Part shown: positions 41,816-51,204 of the stretch, in pieces
Layout of the letters: every line of letters begins with the position of its first letter
Numbering within the stretch: position 1 is the first letter of the stretch
Source of the DNA: Chara braunii
Taxonomy: Eukaryota > Streptophyta > Charophyceae > Charales > Characeae
DNA: 53,912 nucleotides
Reading direction: 5' to 3'
NCBI GenBank assembly: GCA_003427395.1
Contig: BFEA01000657.1
Span: 225,631 to 279,542, forward strand
Position numbers and translations under genes: made by a program
Notes under the pieces: model-generated
Told to the model about the DNA's origin: nothing
The model's input: only the letters and a program-made list of their open reading frames with translations
Database searches by the model: none

Positions 41816-42516
41816 TGGCCCTTGGTGTCTCCAAGGGCACAAGGTACACCAAGACCAGGAGGGTCTTGGTCTTTGCTGCAGCGGCCAGTTGGAGGAGAGA
41901 GGGGGCTGAGATCATGATCAGCCCCCAGCAACACTTCTGCAGATGTGTAGATGTAGGGTCTGCTGTGTGAGCAGGCCCTCTGCACTGTAGAGCAGCCCCT
42001 AAGCAGGGGGGTCTTCAGCCACGTGCTCGCTGGTGCGCAGTGCTCGATGCCGCTAGGGGGGGGGGGGCAAATAGCGACTTCGCTGCTGCGCACTGATAGC
42101 CAGCACGGCACCTCTTCAACACGAGTGTGCCGTGCTGCAGAGCCATGGACACACTGTGGTGAGTGTGTTATGAGGCTGCTTACGCACGCGCATGGCCCAG
42201 CAAGTGCCTGAGTTCAAACCCCAACAGCAGCAGTTGCATCCCAGATCTTGATAATATAAATCCGGGAGCGGGGCGGGGCAGCGGGGCTGTGTGGCGCGCG
42301 CGCGCGTGCGGCGGCCTTGGCCTTGGCGTTTGCGCGCACGCGTCGTGATGCGGTCCTTTTTTGCCACGTGGAGCTCTCCTGCTGCAGCACCTTTTCCTGT
42401 CGTTTTTCCTGCTTTTTTGCCCGAAAACGCCCCAAAAACAGCCGAAGACCCGACTGTCGGGTTTTGCCGTATTTCGCTGCTGTGCGGTGTGGTGGGTGGG
42501 GGCGGGGACCGTTCCC
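41816..42516. other. Leader-like region downstream of the LTR/PBS
   Basis: On the minus strand this follows the primer-binding site, where gag would be expected, but no gag domain is recognisable. CG-rich alternating sequence (42290-42310, GCGCGCGCG) is present. Confidence 0.35.
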
Positions 42517-42528
42517 GCTCCGATACCA
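42517..42528 (-). promoter_or_regulatory. Primer-binding site (initiator tRNA-Met type)
   Basis: The minus strand reads TGGTATCGGAGC, differing at one of 12 bases from the common plant PBS TGGTATCAGAGC, one nucleotide inside the LTR end. This is where a tRNA would prime reverse transcription. Confidence 0.8.
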
Positions 42529-42529
42529 A

Positions 42530-42814
42530 TGTAGCGGACCCACCAGGTGTGGTGCTTCGCTAGTGACAGAGATGGATATGGAGGAAGAAGGGGGAGCATG
42601 ATGGCACAACGCAGGTCCCCACGCAAGACTCCAACGCACGTATTCCAAAATATGCAAGTGAGGAATGAGAATGAAAACAGACAATGGCTGGGGTATACCC
42701 CAGCGGACTGACGGGACTGGACTGGACTGGACTGGCTGGTACCGACAGAGGTACCGGCCTGGACTGGCCTACCCCAAGGGGCTGGTCTCACAGGCCATCC
42801 CGAGGTCCGCTACA
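42530..42814 (-). repeat. 285-bp LTR with 11-bp terminal inverted repeats
   Basis: Begins TGTAGCGGACC and ends GGTCCGCTACA, a perfect 11-bp terminal inverted repeat. The minus orientation is fixed by the PBS. Internal CAGCGGACTGACGGGACTGG and a GACTG tandem (42710-42735) are present. It is inserted at the edge of a duplicated block (42815 on). Confidence 0.82.
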
Positions 42815-42818
42815 CTGA

Positions 42819-42890
42819 CTGACGGCGAGTTAACTCCACTTTGTTATTGATGTTTGTTGCTTTCGTCTATGTTTGCTTCAAACTTCGAGG

Positions 42891-42928
<38 letters not shown>

Positions 42929-43081
42929 GAGAGAGAGAGAACTCTACACTTGACTTTGCTACTCTCCCGTACGATGTTATGACGACCCCCACACTCCCCT
43001 ACTATGACGAGCCGCTCCCTCCAATCAAACAAACTACCCGCGAAGAGATCAGGTCTGAAAACTTCTACTGCTAACACTACG

Positions 43082-43129
<48 letters not shown>

Positions 43130-43507
43130 AACACACTACACTTTTAACTCGCGCACATATACAGACACACCCAGACTGATCACACACTATGCTTTTTACG
43201 TGCTGGAAGTTGGGCTCCACGTCCTGAAGGTTGGACGCTGATTGACGGTGAGTTAACTCCACTTTGTTATTGATGTCTGTTGCTTTCGTCTATTTGTTTG
43301 CTTCAAACTTCGAGGATGTGTGTGTGTGTTTGTCTGTGTGTGTGTGTGTGTGAGAGAGAGAGAACTTTACAACGCTCGACTTTGCTACTCTCCCGTACGA
43401 TGTTATGACGACCCGCACACTCCCCTGCTATGACGAGCCGCTCCCTCCAATCAAATAAACTACCCTCGGAGAGATCAGGTCTGAAAACTTCTACTGCTAA
43501 CACTACG

Positions 43508-43512
<5 letters not shown>
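42819..43512 (+). repeat. Direct duplication of ~270 bp
   Basis: 42819-43092 and 43238-43512 share GACGG.GAGTTAACTCCACT, CAAACTTCGAGGATGTGTGT, GTACGATGTTATGACGACCC, GAGATCAGGTCTGAAAACTT and CTAACACTACGCAAGAGAG. Both end in a GA tract. The CA/GT microsatellite inside differs in length. Confidence 0.93.
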
Positions 43513-43560
<48 letters not shown>

Positions 43561-43707
43561 CATCTGCACGATCGATCGTTGTGGCATTCGGGAGAAGCGC
43601 CATATCTAGTCTCTCTCTCTCGTAATTCGATCAAGGTGGCATGTCTTGCTACCGTGATTGATCGATCGCTAGAGGTGTGAAAGATGTGCACACGCGCGCG
43701 CGCGCGG

Positions 43708-43765
<58 letters not shown>

Positions 43766-43770
43766 ACAAT
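43084..43770 (+). repeat. Three (GA)n tracts
   Basis: GA at 43084-43126, 43510-43558 and 43709-43762, the last preceded by CGCGCGCGCG. Between the last two lie short GATCGATCG palindromes near 43568 and 43660. Confidence 0.95.
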
Positions 43771-44260
43771 CAAGTGTAGTATCTGCTCCGATCACTTTCA
43801 TATCAGATCCGTGGTCCACAGAGACTTAAAATAAAACTAAAAAAGCAAATGCACGTTGTCGGTGCGAGTACCCTTACAAGGGTTTCCGCCCTGGTTTTTG
43901 CAAGCAACAGAAATAAGTTTGGTTTAAAGATTAAGTTTTCCGCGCGAGGCGCGACGGTGTTTGTGGTTTACGTTCATTGAATGGTTGATTAGAGAGAGAG
44001 TCTGTGAACGCGCGGGCTTAAGGCGCGCGTGATTTTAATTGTTGATGATTGAAGAGTCGGCGTTGGTCGCCGGCCAGATTTTTTTATTTTTCGATTAAAA
44101 ATAGGATTGAACAGATTTTGTCTCAAGATTGGTATGCTTGTCTGTGACTTGGGCATACGTATGGAGGACGACATCAACAACAACGTGACTTTGAAAACGT
44201 CTCGATAGGTTTGCACATCACGTAGTGACCGTTTACTTAAGCGACCGCCTAACGTAGATC
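43771..44260 (+). other. Dispersed-repeat copy and unassigned DNA
   Basis: 43785-43850 repeats the ATCAGATCCGTGGTCC motif of 11925-12150. The remainder shows no recognisable gene. Confidence 0.5.
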
Positions 44261-44267
44261 AGCCTTG

Positions 44268-44322
44268 GGCCTAGCACTATTGGTTACAGCGCAGGACTTT
44301 CACTAGAAAGATTCAGGGGTCG
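44268..44322 (+). repeat. tRNA-like (pol III box) relic
   Basis: TATTGGTTACAGCGCAGG resembles a tRNA A-box region and GGGTCGAGGTC, 31 bp later, is close to the B-box consensus. A CTTTC/GAAAG anticodon-like stem lies between. The acceptor stem does not close, so this is not a functional tRNA; a SINE head or tRNA relic is possible. Confidence 0.3.
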
Positions 44323-44325
44323 AGG

Positions 44326-45590
44326 TCAAGCGGCGACGACGCGATGGTATTAGAGTAGCGCGGAAGGACTGAAGGGGACGAGACCCCGGCGGGGATTATC
44401 CCCCATCGTTTTACCGCCGGCGGTGTCGGAACGGTATTAGCGGTTTCCTTTTTGTTCCTCGATTCATCGAGAGTACTTTATTATTTATGGATTTTTGTTA
44501 TTTAGTTTTGTGCTTTGACCTTCTTTTTGACGCAGGTGTGACACCGGCCACGGGTGGCCGTCACGGCAGTCGAGGACCTTGAGTGCGCGCGCCGTCTTCG
44601 CTGGCTGCTCCGGTCTCCTGTCGTTTGGGATGTTGACAAAGTTTCCCTGCTCTGCTCGCGCGGAAACACGGACCGGTGAGATCAACGTGCGTTGAGGGTC
44701 CGTGCATAAACCGAGGCCGTGCGAGGCAGACTGTGAGAACAGGGTGCGTTGGGGAGACGGATCCTAGTAGGCCCATCTATGGAACCGGCCCCACCGCAGT
44801 CCGTGAAGCTCCTATTTGGGTATTGGATACTACGATCGAAGTCTGCGTCGGGTCTGCCTCACCAAGGCCTACGGTCATAGAGCCGCAGCGGGGCCTCATT
44901 GTCGGCCTTGCGATCTACGGTGGGGATCAAGAAGGGGTGTAGGGGCGCAGGACCACTTGGACCATTTAGTAGCTGGTCCCCTCCGAAGTTTTCTCCACTT
45001 GGACCATTCCGTAGCAGGACCACTACGGTGGGGATCAAGAAGGGGTGTAGGGGCGCAGGAGGGGTTGAATAATTCCATCGGGAGAGACAGGGCGGGGCCA
45101 GAGGGACTAAAGGAAGAACTTACAGCGATACCGCTGTGCAAATGACTTGCCGGATTGTCGAGCTCTCGGGTCCACAGGCCGCGCGCTACTATGGATGGGC
45201 TGGGCGAGGAGTGCCCGATTGAAGCAAGAATTGCGCAAGGACGGGCCGGACCCGGCCACCAAACTACGTTGGGTACTGTGGGATCGCTGCGGCCAGCCGG
45301 TGCACTGGCAGGAGGGAGAAAGCGACGAGCCGAGATGAGGAAAAATAAGAAGTTAATCCAGTTACAGTTCTGCGCTGGGTGTATCCGGAGGAGGGAGTGA
45401 GGGATAGGGTAGAAGTAGAGAGGGAGCTTATTGAGTGGGATCAGGCAGGGAGAAGGCTTGTTAGTAGGGCGATTTGAATGGTGGTGTTAGTTTTGGAAGG
45501 GAGTTAGGAGTATGGGAGTCTAAGGAGAAACGCATTGCACGGTGGCAATGGCAGAAAGCCGGCGGGAGCAGCGGAGGAGTGACATCGTGA
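44326..45590. other. Unassigned region with exact 38-bp duplication
   Basis: No family recognised. 44915-44952 and 45023-45060 are identical over 38 bp (CTACGGTGGGGATCAAGAAG...). ACCACTTGGACCATT / CCACTTGGACCATT also repeats between them. Confidence 0.5.
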
Positions 45591-45593
45591 AAG

Positions 45594-46100
45594 CCCGCTC
45601 GATATTCGATGCTATCGAGCGGGGAGGAGCATGACCCCGAGATCAGTACTAGCAGAAGGTTAGTGGTTCGAAAGTTAGAGAAGAGAGGTGCCGCGCGGAG
45701 ATGACGAAGGAGGGGCAGGGAACGAAGGAGAGATTCCTGATCTCGCCCGTTTCTTGATGAAAACGGGTGAGGGAGGACTTATTCCGGGGGTTTTGAGCGG
45801 GGGTGACTTTGAAAACAAGGTCGGTTTGCGGGGAGAGTTAGCAGAATAGGTAGTTAGTGAGAAAGGTGATGCGCTGGGCTATGGTGAGAGAGAAGAGCGG
45901 GAGGAAAATAGCATGCCTAGCTCGGCCCCCGATTGAAGCGTTCAAAGCGAAGGGTTGGGCTTAGGGCTTCGGGGGTGGGTGAGTGTGTAGCTGAAGGCGA
46001 AACTGGGATTAAGGTGGTGGATTCGACAGTTCCAGGCGAAGGGGCTGCGCACGAAAGGGGGATGAATTTATCCCGTTTCTAGCGGGAGATTCATTAGATT
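45594..46100 (+). repeat. Cluster of three strong hairpins
   Basis: 45594-45623: CCCGCTCGATA and TATCGAGCGGG, 11 bp, loop 8. 45742-45771: CTCGCCCGTTT and AAACGGGTGAG, one mismatch. 46057-46095: GGATGAATTTATCCCG and CGGGAGATTCATT, resembling the palindromes at 14691-15395. No coding sequence. Confidence 0.8.
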
Positions 46101-47520
46101 TTGCCTAACTTAATGACGAAAGAAGTGTGGGGAGCGAGGCAATGAGGTTGGTAGGGGGCCGCTCGGTTCGGGATGTATGCGCTGCCTGTAGGTAGTGACG
46201 GATGCTTGTCAGAGTGATTCCTTGGCTCAGTGGGCAGCAGTCTGCGGGGTTCAATCGTGATGTGGGCTGGCCATGTGCTACTTTGCTCGGTGTTGGAAAT
46301 GTCGACGTCCTTGACTGAGCTCTATTATTGCCCCGCTGCTTGTATCTCGCTTGCTTCGCATGTGGTTCTTTGAAGAGCGATGTGTTCGCTGTGCGGTGTG
46401 GCCGTGTTGCTGCTATTGCCCTATGCTTTGCCGCTTCGCTGTCGTGCCCTCCGTGTTTGCCGCTCGTGCGCCTGTGGGTTGGTTACCTTGCTGCTGGTGC
46501 CCTGTACCCCGTTGTTGCCCCTGCCACGGGCTCTACTGCGCCATTTCTAAGTTGTTTGTGGCTCATCAGGTGGGAGGAGGCAGCGATCGGGTTTGTTGCG
46601 CACGGCCAGCCGAGCTTGGGCTGTTCAAGATTGTGTTGCTACGGTGCCTTCCTTTGGTGCACACAAATGCTGAACACGCGGGTGCATTAGTGTTTATTGC
46701 CATTGATACTCCATCTGGGCTTTGTGCGATTACTGCAAAGCGCTGAACTTTTTGTTGGGTATTGTTACTAGACATTGTTGTTGTGCATCAATGCTGAGCG
46801 AACTGTTCTAGCCATCGAAGAGCAACTTTTCAGGTTGCGTAGCGGTAGATCGGTCAAAGGCTAACAGCGCAATGAGTTGGGAAAAAGGGGTTACGCTTTG
46901 TAGAGGGGTTACACTTTGTAGAGGGGGTTACCATCGCGATTTGAAGGCTCATCAGAAGGGTGAATTCTCAACTTTTTGACTTCGGTCTGTTCCACGGCTG
47001 CGTATTCTGGCTGCCATTGCGGGGCCCTCAGGCGATGAAGATCACAAGGCCATCTCCTGAGAGTTGAGTCAGTCCCTTTCTTGTATCTCTAGCGTCTGAA
47101 ACCCTTTATTCTGTCCTTCTTGCGCTAAGTCTAATCCAGTTCTGAGAGGAAGGCGGCAGGCGGGATTGCAACCCATAGGTCCGCATCAAGACTCTATGGG
47201 CAGTCAGCCCATCGATTGCGGGAGCTCTGTTGGAACTCGGGAGGAGTTCTGGAGGCAGGGAACCAAGAGGTAACTACTGTTTTCCCTTTATAAACCCAAT
47301 TGTAACCCCTACCTGTACATCTTGCTATGTTTTAACGAGTATACTGTATGCCCCCTATCTTCGACTTTGGGCTTGACTCTCTGGACAAAAGCCAGACTAA
47401 GTAAAGGAATGCATGCGTAATCTCAGTTTCGGTTTATTGATCGGCTGAAAGCAGATGGTGAAAAAGGGGTTGCATCAAGGAGAAGGTTGGGAGGAAGGCA
47501 ATTTTGCTTATGTTTGAACG
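46101..47520. other. No gene recognised
   Basis: 46222-46262 contains TGGCTCAGTGGG, a perfect A-box match, followed by GGTTCAATC; spacing and folding do not support a tRNA. 46860-46935 has short GGGGTTAC duplications. Frames at 46328-46746 on + show no known domain. Confidence 0.4.
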
Positions 47521-47524
47521 GGTC

Positions 47525-48440
47525 TTGTAGGGCCAGGCATTGTTTCTTAAGACGAATGGCCTGACTGTTGTATTTTGTTCTGTGTTTTATGAAGGGCCAA
47601 GCATTGTTTCTAAAACGAAAGGCTTGGTCGCTATGTCTATTTAATTTAACCAAGCATTGTTTCTAAGATGACTATCCTGGTTGTTGTTTCTATAGGGTAT
47701 TAACTGTGCAAACTTTGAGGACCAAACATTGTTTCTAAGATGAATGGTCTGGTCGTTGTTTATTTTTGGGTGGTTTCTAAACAGTCTCTGGGTCTTGACC
47801 CAGGGTACTTTGCTTTTTTTAGTGCTGAGAAAAGAGGGTTGAGCATTGTTTCTAAAACAAATGACCCAACTCTTTTGGTGGTTTTATTCTGAGGGAGGTT
47901 CAGGCCAAAGACTGGACATTGTTTCTAAGACGAATGGTCTTAAGTTTGAGGCCACAGGATTATAATGTGAACAAGGGAATATGACTTTATATATTTCTAT
48001 ATTTATATGTTTATGAGAATAAGGCTAGCAAGGCATTGTTTCTAAGACGAATGGTCTGACTATAGCCTTATCATAAATTAAGAGAGTATAACTAAAAAGC
48101 TATAACTAAAGGTAACTTGGGTCAGTTGAGCATTATTTTTAAGACGAATGGCTAACTCTTACGCCCACTTTGAAGATTAACTTGGGTCAGGTGAGCATTG
48201 TTTCTAAGACGAATGACTCTGTCTTACGCATGGCTCAGTGTTACGCCCAAGATTAAGTTCACAAAGATATATATAACTTGGCTACTAAACAGATCAGGAC
48301 GACTAAGCATTGTTTCTAAGACGAATGGCTTAGTCATATGCCCAATGAAGAGAGTAGTAGTTCTGCAACTTGTTCGTGTATAACTAAGGCAAAGAGTTGG
48401 CATTGTTTCTAAGACGAATGACCTAACTCGATGCCCTATG
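47525..48440 (+). repeat. Array of 11 stem-loops, constant loop, variable stems
   Basis: Cores start at about 47538, 47601, 47654, 47727, 47843, 47916, 48033, 48130, 48195, 48307 and 48400, consensus ATTGTTTCTAAGACGAAT within CATT...AATG. The flanks differ between copies but pair within a copy: GACTAAG/CTTAGTC at 48301, CCAAG/CTTGG at 47596, GACCA/TGGTC at 47720, AAGGCTA/TAGCCTT at 48021, CAGG/CCTG at 47534, GAGTT/AACTC at 48393. Most pairings bulge one purine after AATG. Spacing is 53-117 bp. No open frame spans the array. Function unknown. Confidence 0.92.
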
Positions 48441-48488
48441 TAAGCTATATATAAAAGGATAAATCATTCAAAGACTTTGAACTATTGT

Positions 48489-48531
48489 TTGCCAAAGGTA
48501 ATTTGGGTTGGTAAGAGTACTTACCTTTGTG
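48489..48531 (+). repeat. Isolated 11-bp hairpin
   Basis: GCCAAAGGTAA pairs with TTACCTTTGTGG (one mismatch) across a ~19-nt loop, just right of the stem-loop array. Confidence 0.75.
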
Positions 48532-48689
48532 GTTTTGCCTGCATATGACTGAGTGCGACTACTACTTTGTAGGAGTTTCAATTTGGTAGGTAGTTGCTTT
48601 AGTTGCTCGCCACGTGCTAGAGCCATAGGAGTATATTCGATTTTTGCATTTTCTAGGATCATTTATTATTCTTGGGCTTGTTTAAATCT

Positions 48690-49010
48690 TGGTAAGCCAC
48701 TTTCTCTACGGGGAGCGTTGCTGAAATTTTTGCAAATCCAAGGAGTTAGTTAAAATTTGACCTTTCAAAATTCAGTTTAAATTTTATGTATGACTTAGTA
48801 AAAATATAGAAAGTCTCGTTTTCTAAAGGGAGTGCTGCCCAAATTTTTGCTAACTCAGGGAGTTTGACAAAAATTGGACTTCGGAAAGTTTAAGACTATT
48901 TCTGTTTTCATATTCAGGCTAATGTAAATTTTGAAAAGACACTTTTCCTACGGGAAGTGTTGTCGAAATTTTCTTAGTTTAAAAGGATTTGGATTATATT
49001 TTGATAGGCC
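48690..49010 (+). repeat. Three ~120-bp units, each with a short hairpin
   Basis: CACTTTCTCTACGGGGAGCG (48700), GTCTCGTTTTCTAAAGGGAG (48812) and GACACTTTTCCTACGGGAAG (48937) align, each followed by GTTG.CGAAATTTT-like text. The arms again vary but pair, e.g. CACTTTTCC/GGGAAGTG. AT-rich spacers. Confidence 0.85.
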
Positions 49011-49382
49011 GCGACTCTGGCAATCCACACTGAATAGGGGAGATGTTGCATACTCCAACGAGTATGGGCAGAACCAAGAATCAACCAATGTAGGATGAGT
49101 ATAGATGCAACGAAAGTCTGATAAACGGACTGACTCACATAGACTGACTCACATAACATCACTCCACACACATTCAATCATGAGATGGTGGGGTCTGAGC
49201 CATACATAGAAGATGCTCAGCCCCGTACGCACATACACAGATGAATGGGGGAGGAGAGACGAAGAGGTGGGGGGAGTTAGACAGCACCGAAAGTCACCGA
49301 GGTAGAATCTGATAGGTCACCGATACGATAGTCCAAAATGTCGTCCAACAAGATCAAAATATCGAGGACCCTAGGTCACCAA
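49011..49382. other. Leader-like DNA next to element C LTR
   Basis: Read on the minus strand from 49382 it begins TTGGTGACCTAGGG, a PBS-like start one nucleotide after the LTR end, with GGTGACCTA/GGTGACTTT recurring at about 45-bp intervals. This could be target DNA or the leader of a second copy in tandem. Confidence 0.4.
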
Positions 49383-49585
49383 TGTCGGGAATACAGCGTG
49401 CGAATGTAACCGGTGTCTGAACTGTGATGTCGCCAAGTATCAACCCCGACGATCTCCAAGTCTCCAATCTGGTAAGTACCACAGTCTCATATCACCGAAG
49501 TCCAACTCTGATCTCTGTCCAACTAGCATAAGTCTCTAGTCTGAAGAAGAAGAAGAAGAAAAAGAAGAAGAAGAAGAAGGAGGAG

Positions 49586-49619
<34 letters not shown>

Positions 49620-50138
49620 GACGAGGGAGGGAGGAGAGGTCCTCCGGCTCCCAGGTACCTCAGGCGGCAATGGCCGCCGTGCTGGCTCAGTCGCCCTGCT
49701 GCTGCTCCGCTTGCTGCTGCGCTAATGCTGCGCTGCCGCTGCTGCTCCTTGCTCGCTCCTGCGCTAAACTTAGCGCATCAAAACAGCGCTCTGGCGCTGA
49801 CCATACCGTACCGGTATAGTGCCGGTAGGTCGATGCCTCCAAGTGAGGCTGTACCGGTACTTTATACCGGTGGGGCAGAGGCCGGCCTCAATGCTGCGAG
49901 GCCTGGCCGTGCCCTAAACCGTCCAGATGGACGGTTCAGCCCCAACCGGCGGGCGGCAGCCTCAAGAGCGCCGCTAGGCCCAAACGATAATGTCGTTTGG
50001 GCCTGCCCGTTGGGTACTGGTCCAAGATTAGGCCACGAGGGCCTGTACTATCCCAAGGTCGGGCCTTTAGGCCCTGATGTGTCCCTCCAACCCTAAGTCG
50101 GGTCCGGTAGGGCCCGTGTGCGTCAAAGATGTAACACA
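49383..50138 (-). repeat. 3' LTR of element C (~755 bp)
   Basis: On the minus strand it starts TGTGTTACATC (or TGTTACATC) immediately after a polypurine tract and ends GTATTCCCGACA. It contains two perfect hairpins: AACCGTCCA/TGGACGGTT at 49917-49936 and GCCCAAACGA/TCGTTTGGGC at 49978-50002. GCTGCTGC and ACCGGTA repeats also occur. The 5' LTR is outside the window. Confidence 0.75.
49543..49618 (+). repeat. (GAA)n/(GGA)n/(GA)n compound microsatellite
   Basis: GAA, then GGA, then GA units within the LTR of element C. Confidence 0.95.
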
Positions 50139-50150
50139 CTCCCCCTCTTA
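50139..50150 (-). promoter_or_regulatory. Polypurine tract of element C
   Basis: Minus strand TAAGAGGGGGAG directly before the LTR. In LTR retroelements this primes plus-strand DNA synthesis. Confidence 0.8.
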
Positions 50151-50545
50151 AAAGACCGAGCTACCTGCGAGGGCGAAGTTGTCTGTCCGATACCGGGGTG
50201 GGTCGGGCGGGACGAGCTGCGTCCTTTGCAAGGCGTCGCTTCTCGTAGTCGGCGAATATGAGGGGTGCAGAAGTCTGCAAATCTGTACTGGAGATCCACC
50301 GAGTGTCATCAGGCGCACATTGCTTGAATGTGACTTTGTACTGCCTTGGCTTGTTGCCATACTTGCGGTGCGTGATGACTCAGTCAACTTCCTGATGTCC
50401 GTCCATAGAAGGCGGATCCTGTAATCGACGTCCGGGGAACTCGTCAGCTGAAGGTGGCGTGTAGATGGCCAGCTTTGATGCATGGAAGACCCGATGCACT
50501 GTCAGGTGCGGTGGAATGTTGATCACGAAGGAAGGACCTGCGGGG
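50150..50545 (-). pseudogene. Element C integrase C-terminal domain
   Basis: Minus-strand frame: VFHASKLAIYTPPSADEFPG, DPPSMDGHQEVD, TGA stop (near 50383), VITHRKYGNKPRQYKVTFKQ, CAPDDTRWISSTDLQTSAPL and FADYEKRRLAK. It matches the layout of 27842-28345. It ends just before the polypurine tract. Confidence 0.88.
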
Positions 50546-51204
50546 TCGTCTCCAACGGCAGAAGTGACTTCCCATGGTCCGAACCATTTTGGAAGGAGTT
50601 TGCGCGAAACATCCTGCTCGAGCGCAAATTCCTCGGAGAGGACCCAAACAAGGTCTCCCTCGCGGAAAGGACATGGAAGTCAACGTCGGTTAGCTTGCTG
50701 CTGCATGCGGACCTGAGCCTTTTGCATATTTGCGCGGGCTTTGATCAGCAAGTCCTGGTACTTTCGGATGGAAGCGGGAGAGCAAGTCCCGGGAGAGCAA
50801 GGGACGTCTATTTCGGCAGCCTGTGGCAAAAGGAGATCAGCGAAGATCCGTGCTTTCTCTCCACCATGATGTAGCTCGAATGGTGTGACGCAGATCGCCG
50901 GGTGCACCGAAGTGTTGTAGGCGAACTCAATGTCGGGAAGCCGGTCAACCCAATCTTTCTGGTCGGGACGGATGAGCGTACGCAACATCATCTGAGCGGT
51001 CTGGTGCGCTCGCTCCGTCTGACCATCTGTCTGCGGGTGCCGAGCCGAGCTTGGCTTCATTGTCGTGCCGGACTTAGTTATGAGAGAGGTCCAAAAGGCG
51101 GACATGAAGCGAGTATCTCGGTCGCTCACTATATCTTCTGGAACACCCTGGTTGGTAATCCAACCGGTGTGCAAGAGTCGTGCGAGCTCAGGTGCTGCAG
51201 CATG
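50546..51204 (-). pseudogene. Element C integrase, downstream of a nonsense codon
   Basis: After the TAA the same frame resumes at once: HAAAPELARLLHTGWITNQG, VPEDIVSDRDTRFMSAFW with the second catalytic Asp (51085-51130), ARHPQTDGQTERAHQ with the Glu (51010-51050), and LPDIEFAYNTSVHPAI. An intact ancestor would have read through. The only change needed to explain the stop is one codon. Confidence 0.9.

Larger units (their letters stand above)
37890..42814 (-). mobile_element. Ty3/gypsy chromovirus-like element B, internally deleted
   Basis: The 3' half of pol (40508-38112) is well preserved on the minus strand, and an LTR with primer-binding site lies at 42530-42814/42517-42528 in the same orientation. 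Gag, protease and most of RT are missing between, so the two parts may belong to one deleted element or to two elements. The pol part differs in sequence from elements A and C. Confidence 0.65.

Noticed and set aside
41423-41915. Proline/serine/phenylalanine-rich minus-strand proteins
   Set aside because: They come from a nearly C-free purine tract and contain N.
46222-46262. Functional tRNA gene
   Set aside because: A perfect A-box match, but the B-box is poor, spacing is too short and no cloverleaf forms.
46555-46600. Minus-strand CTGATGAG as a ribozyme
   Set aside because: No CGAAAC partner or stem II follows.
46328-46746. Cys- and Ala-rich frames on the + strand
   Set aside because: Two overlapping frames of similar length with no domain; composition alone explains them.
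47525-48440. CRISPR-like or integron-like array
   Set aside because: Repeats are imperfect, spacing is irregular (53-117 bp), flanks are self-complementary, and the window is eukaryotic with no cas or integrase-cassette genes nearby.
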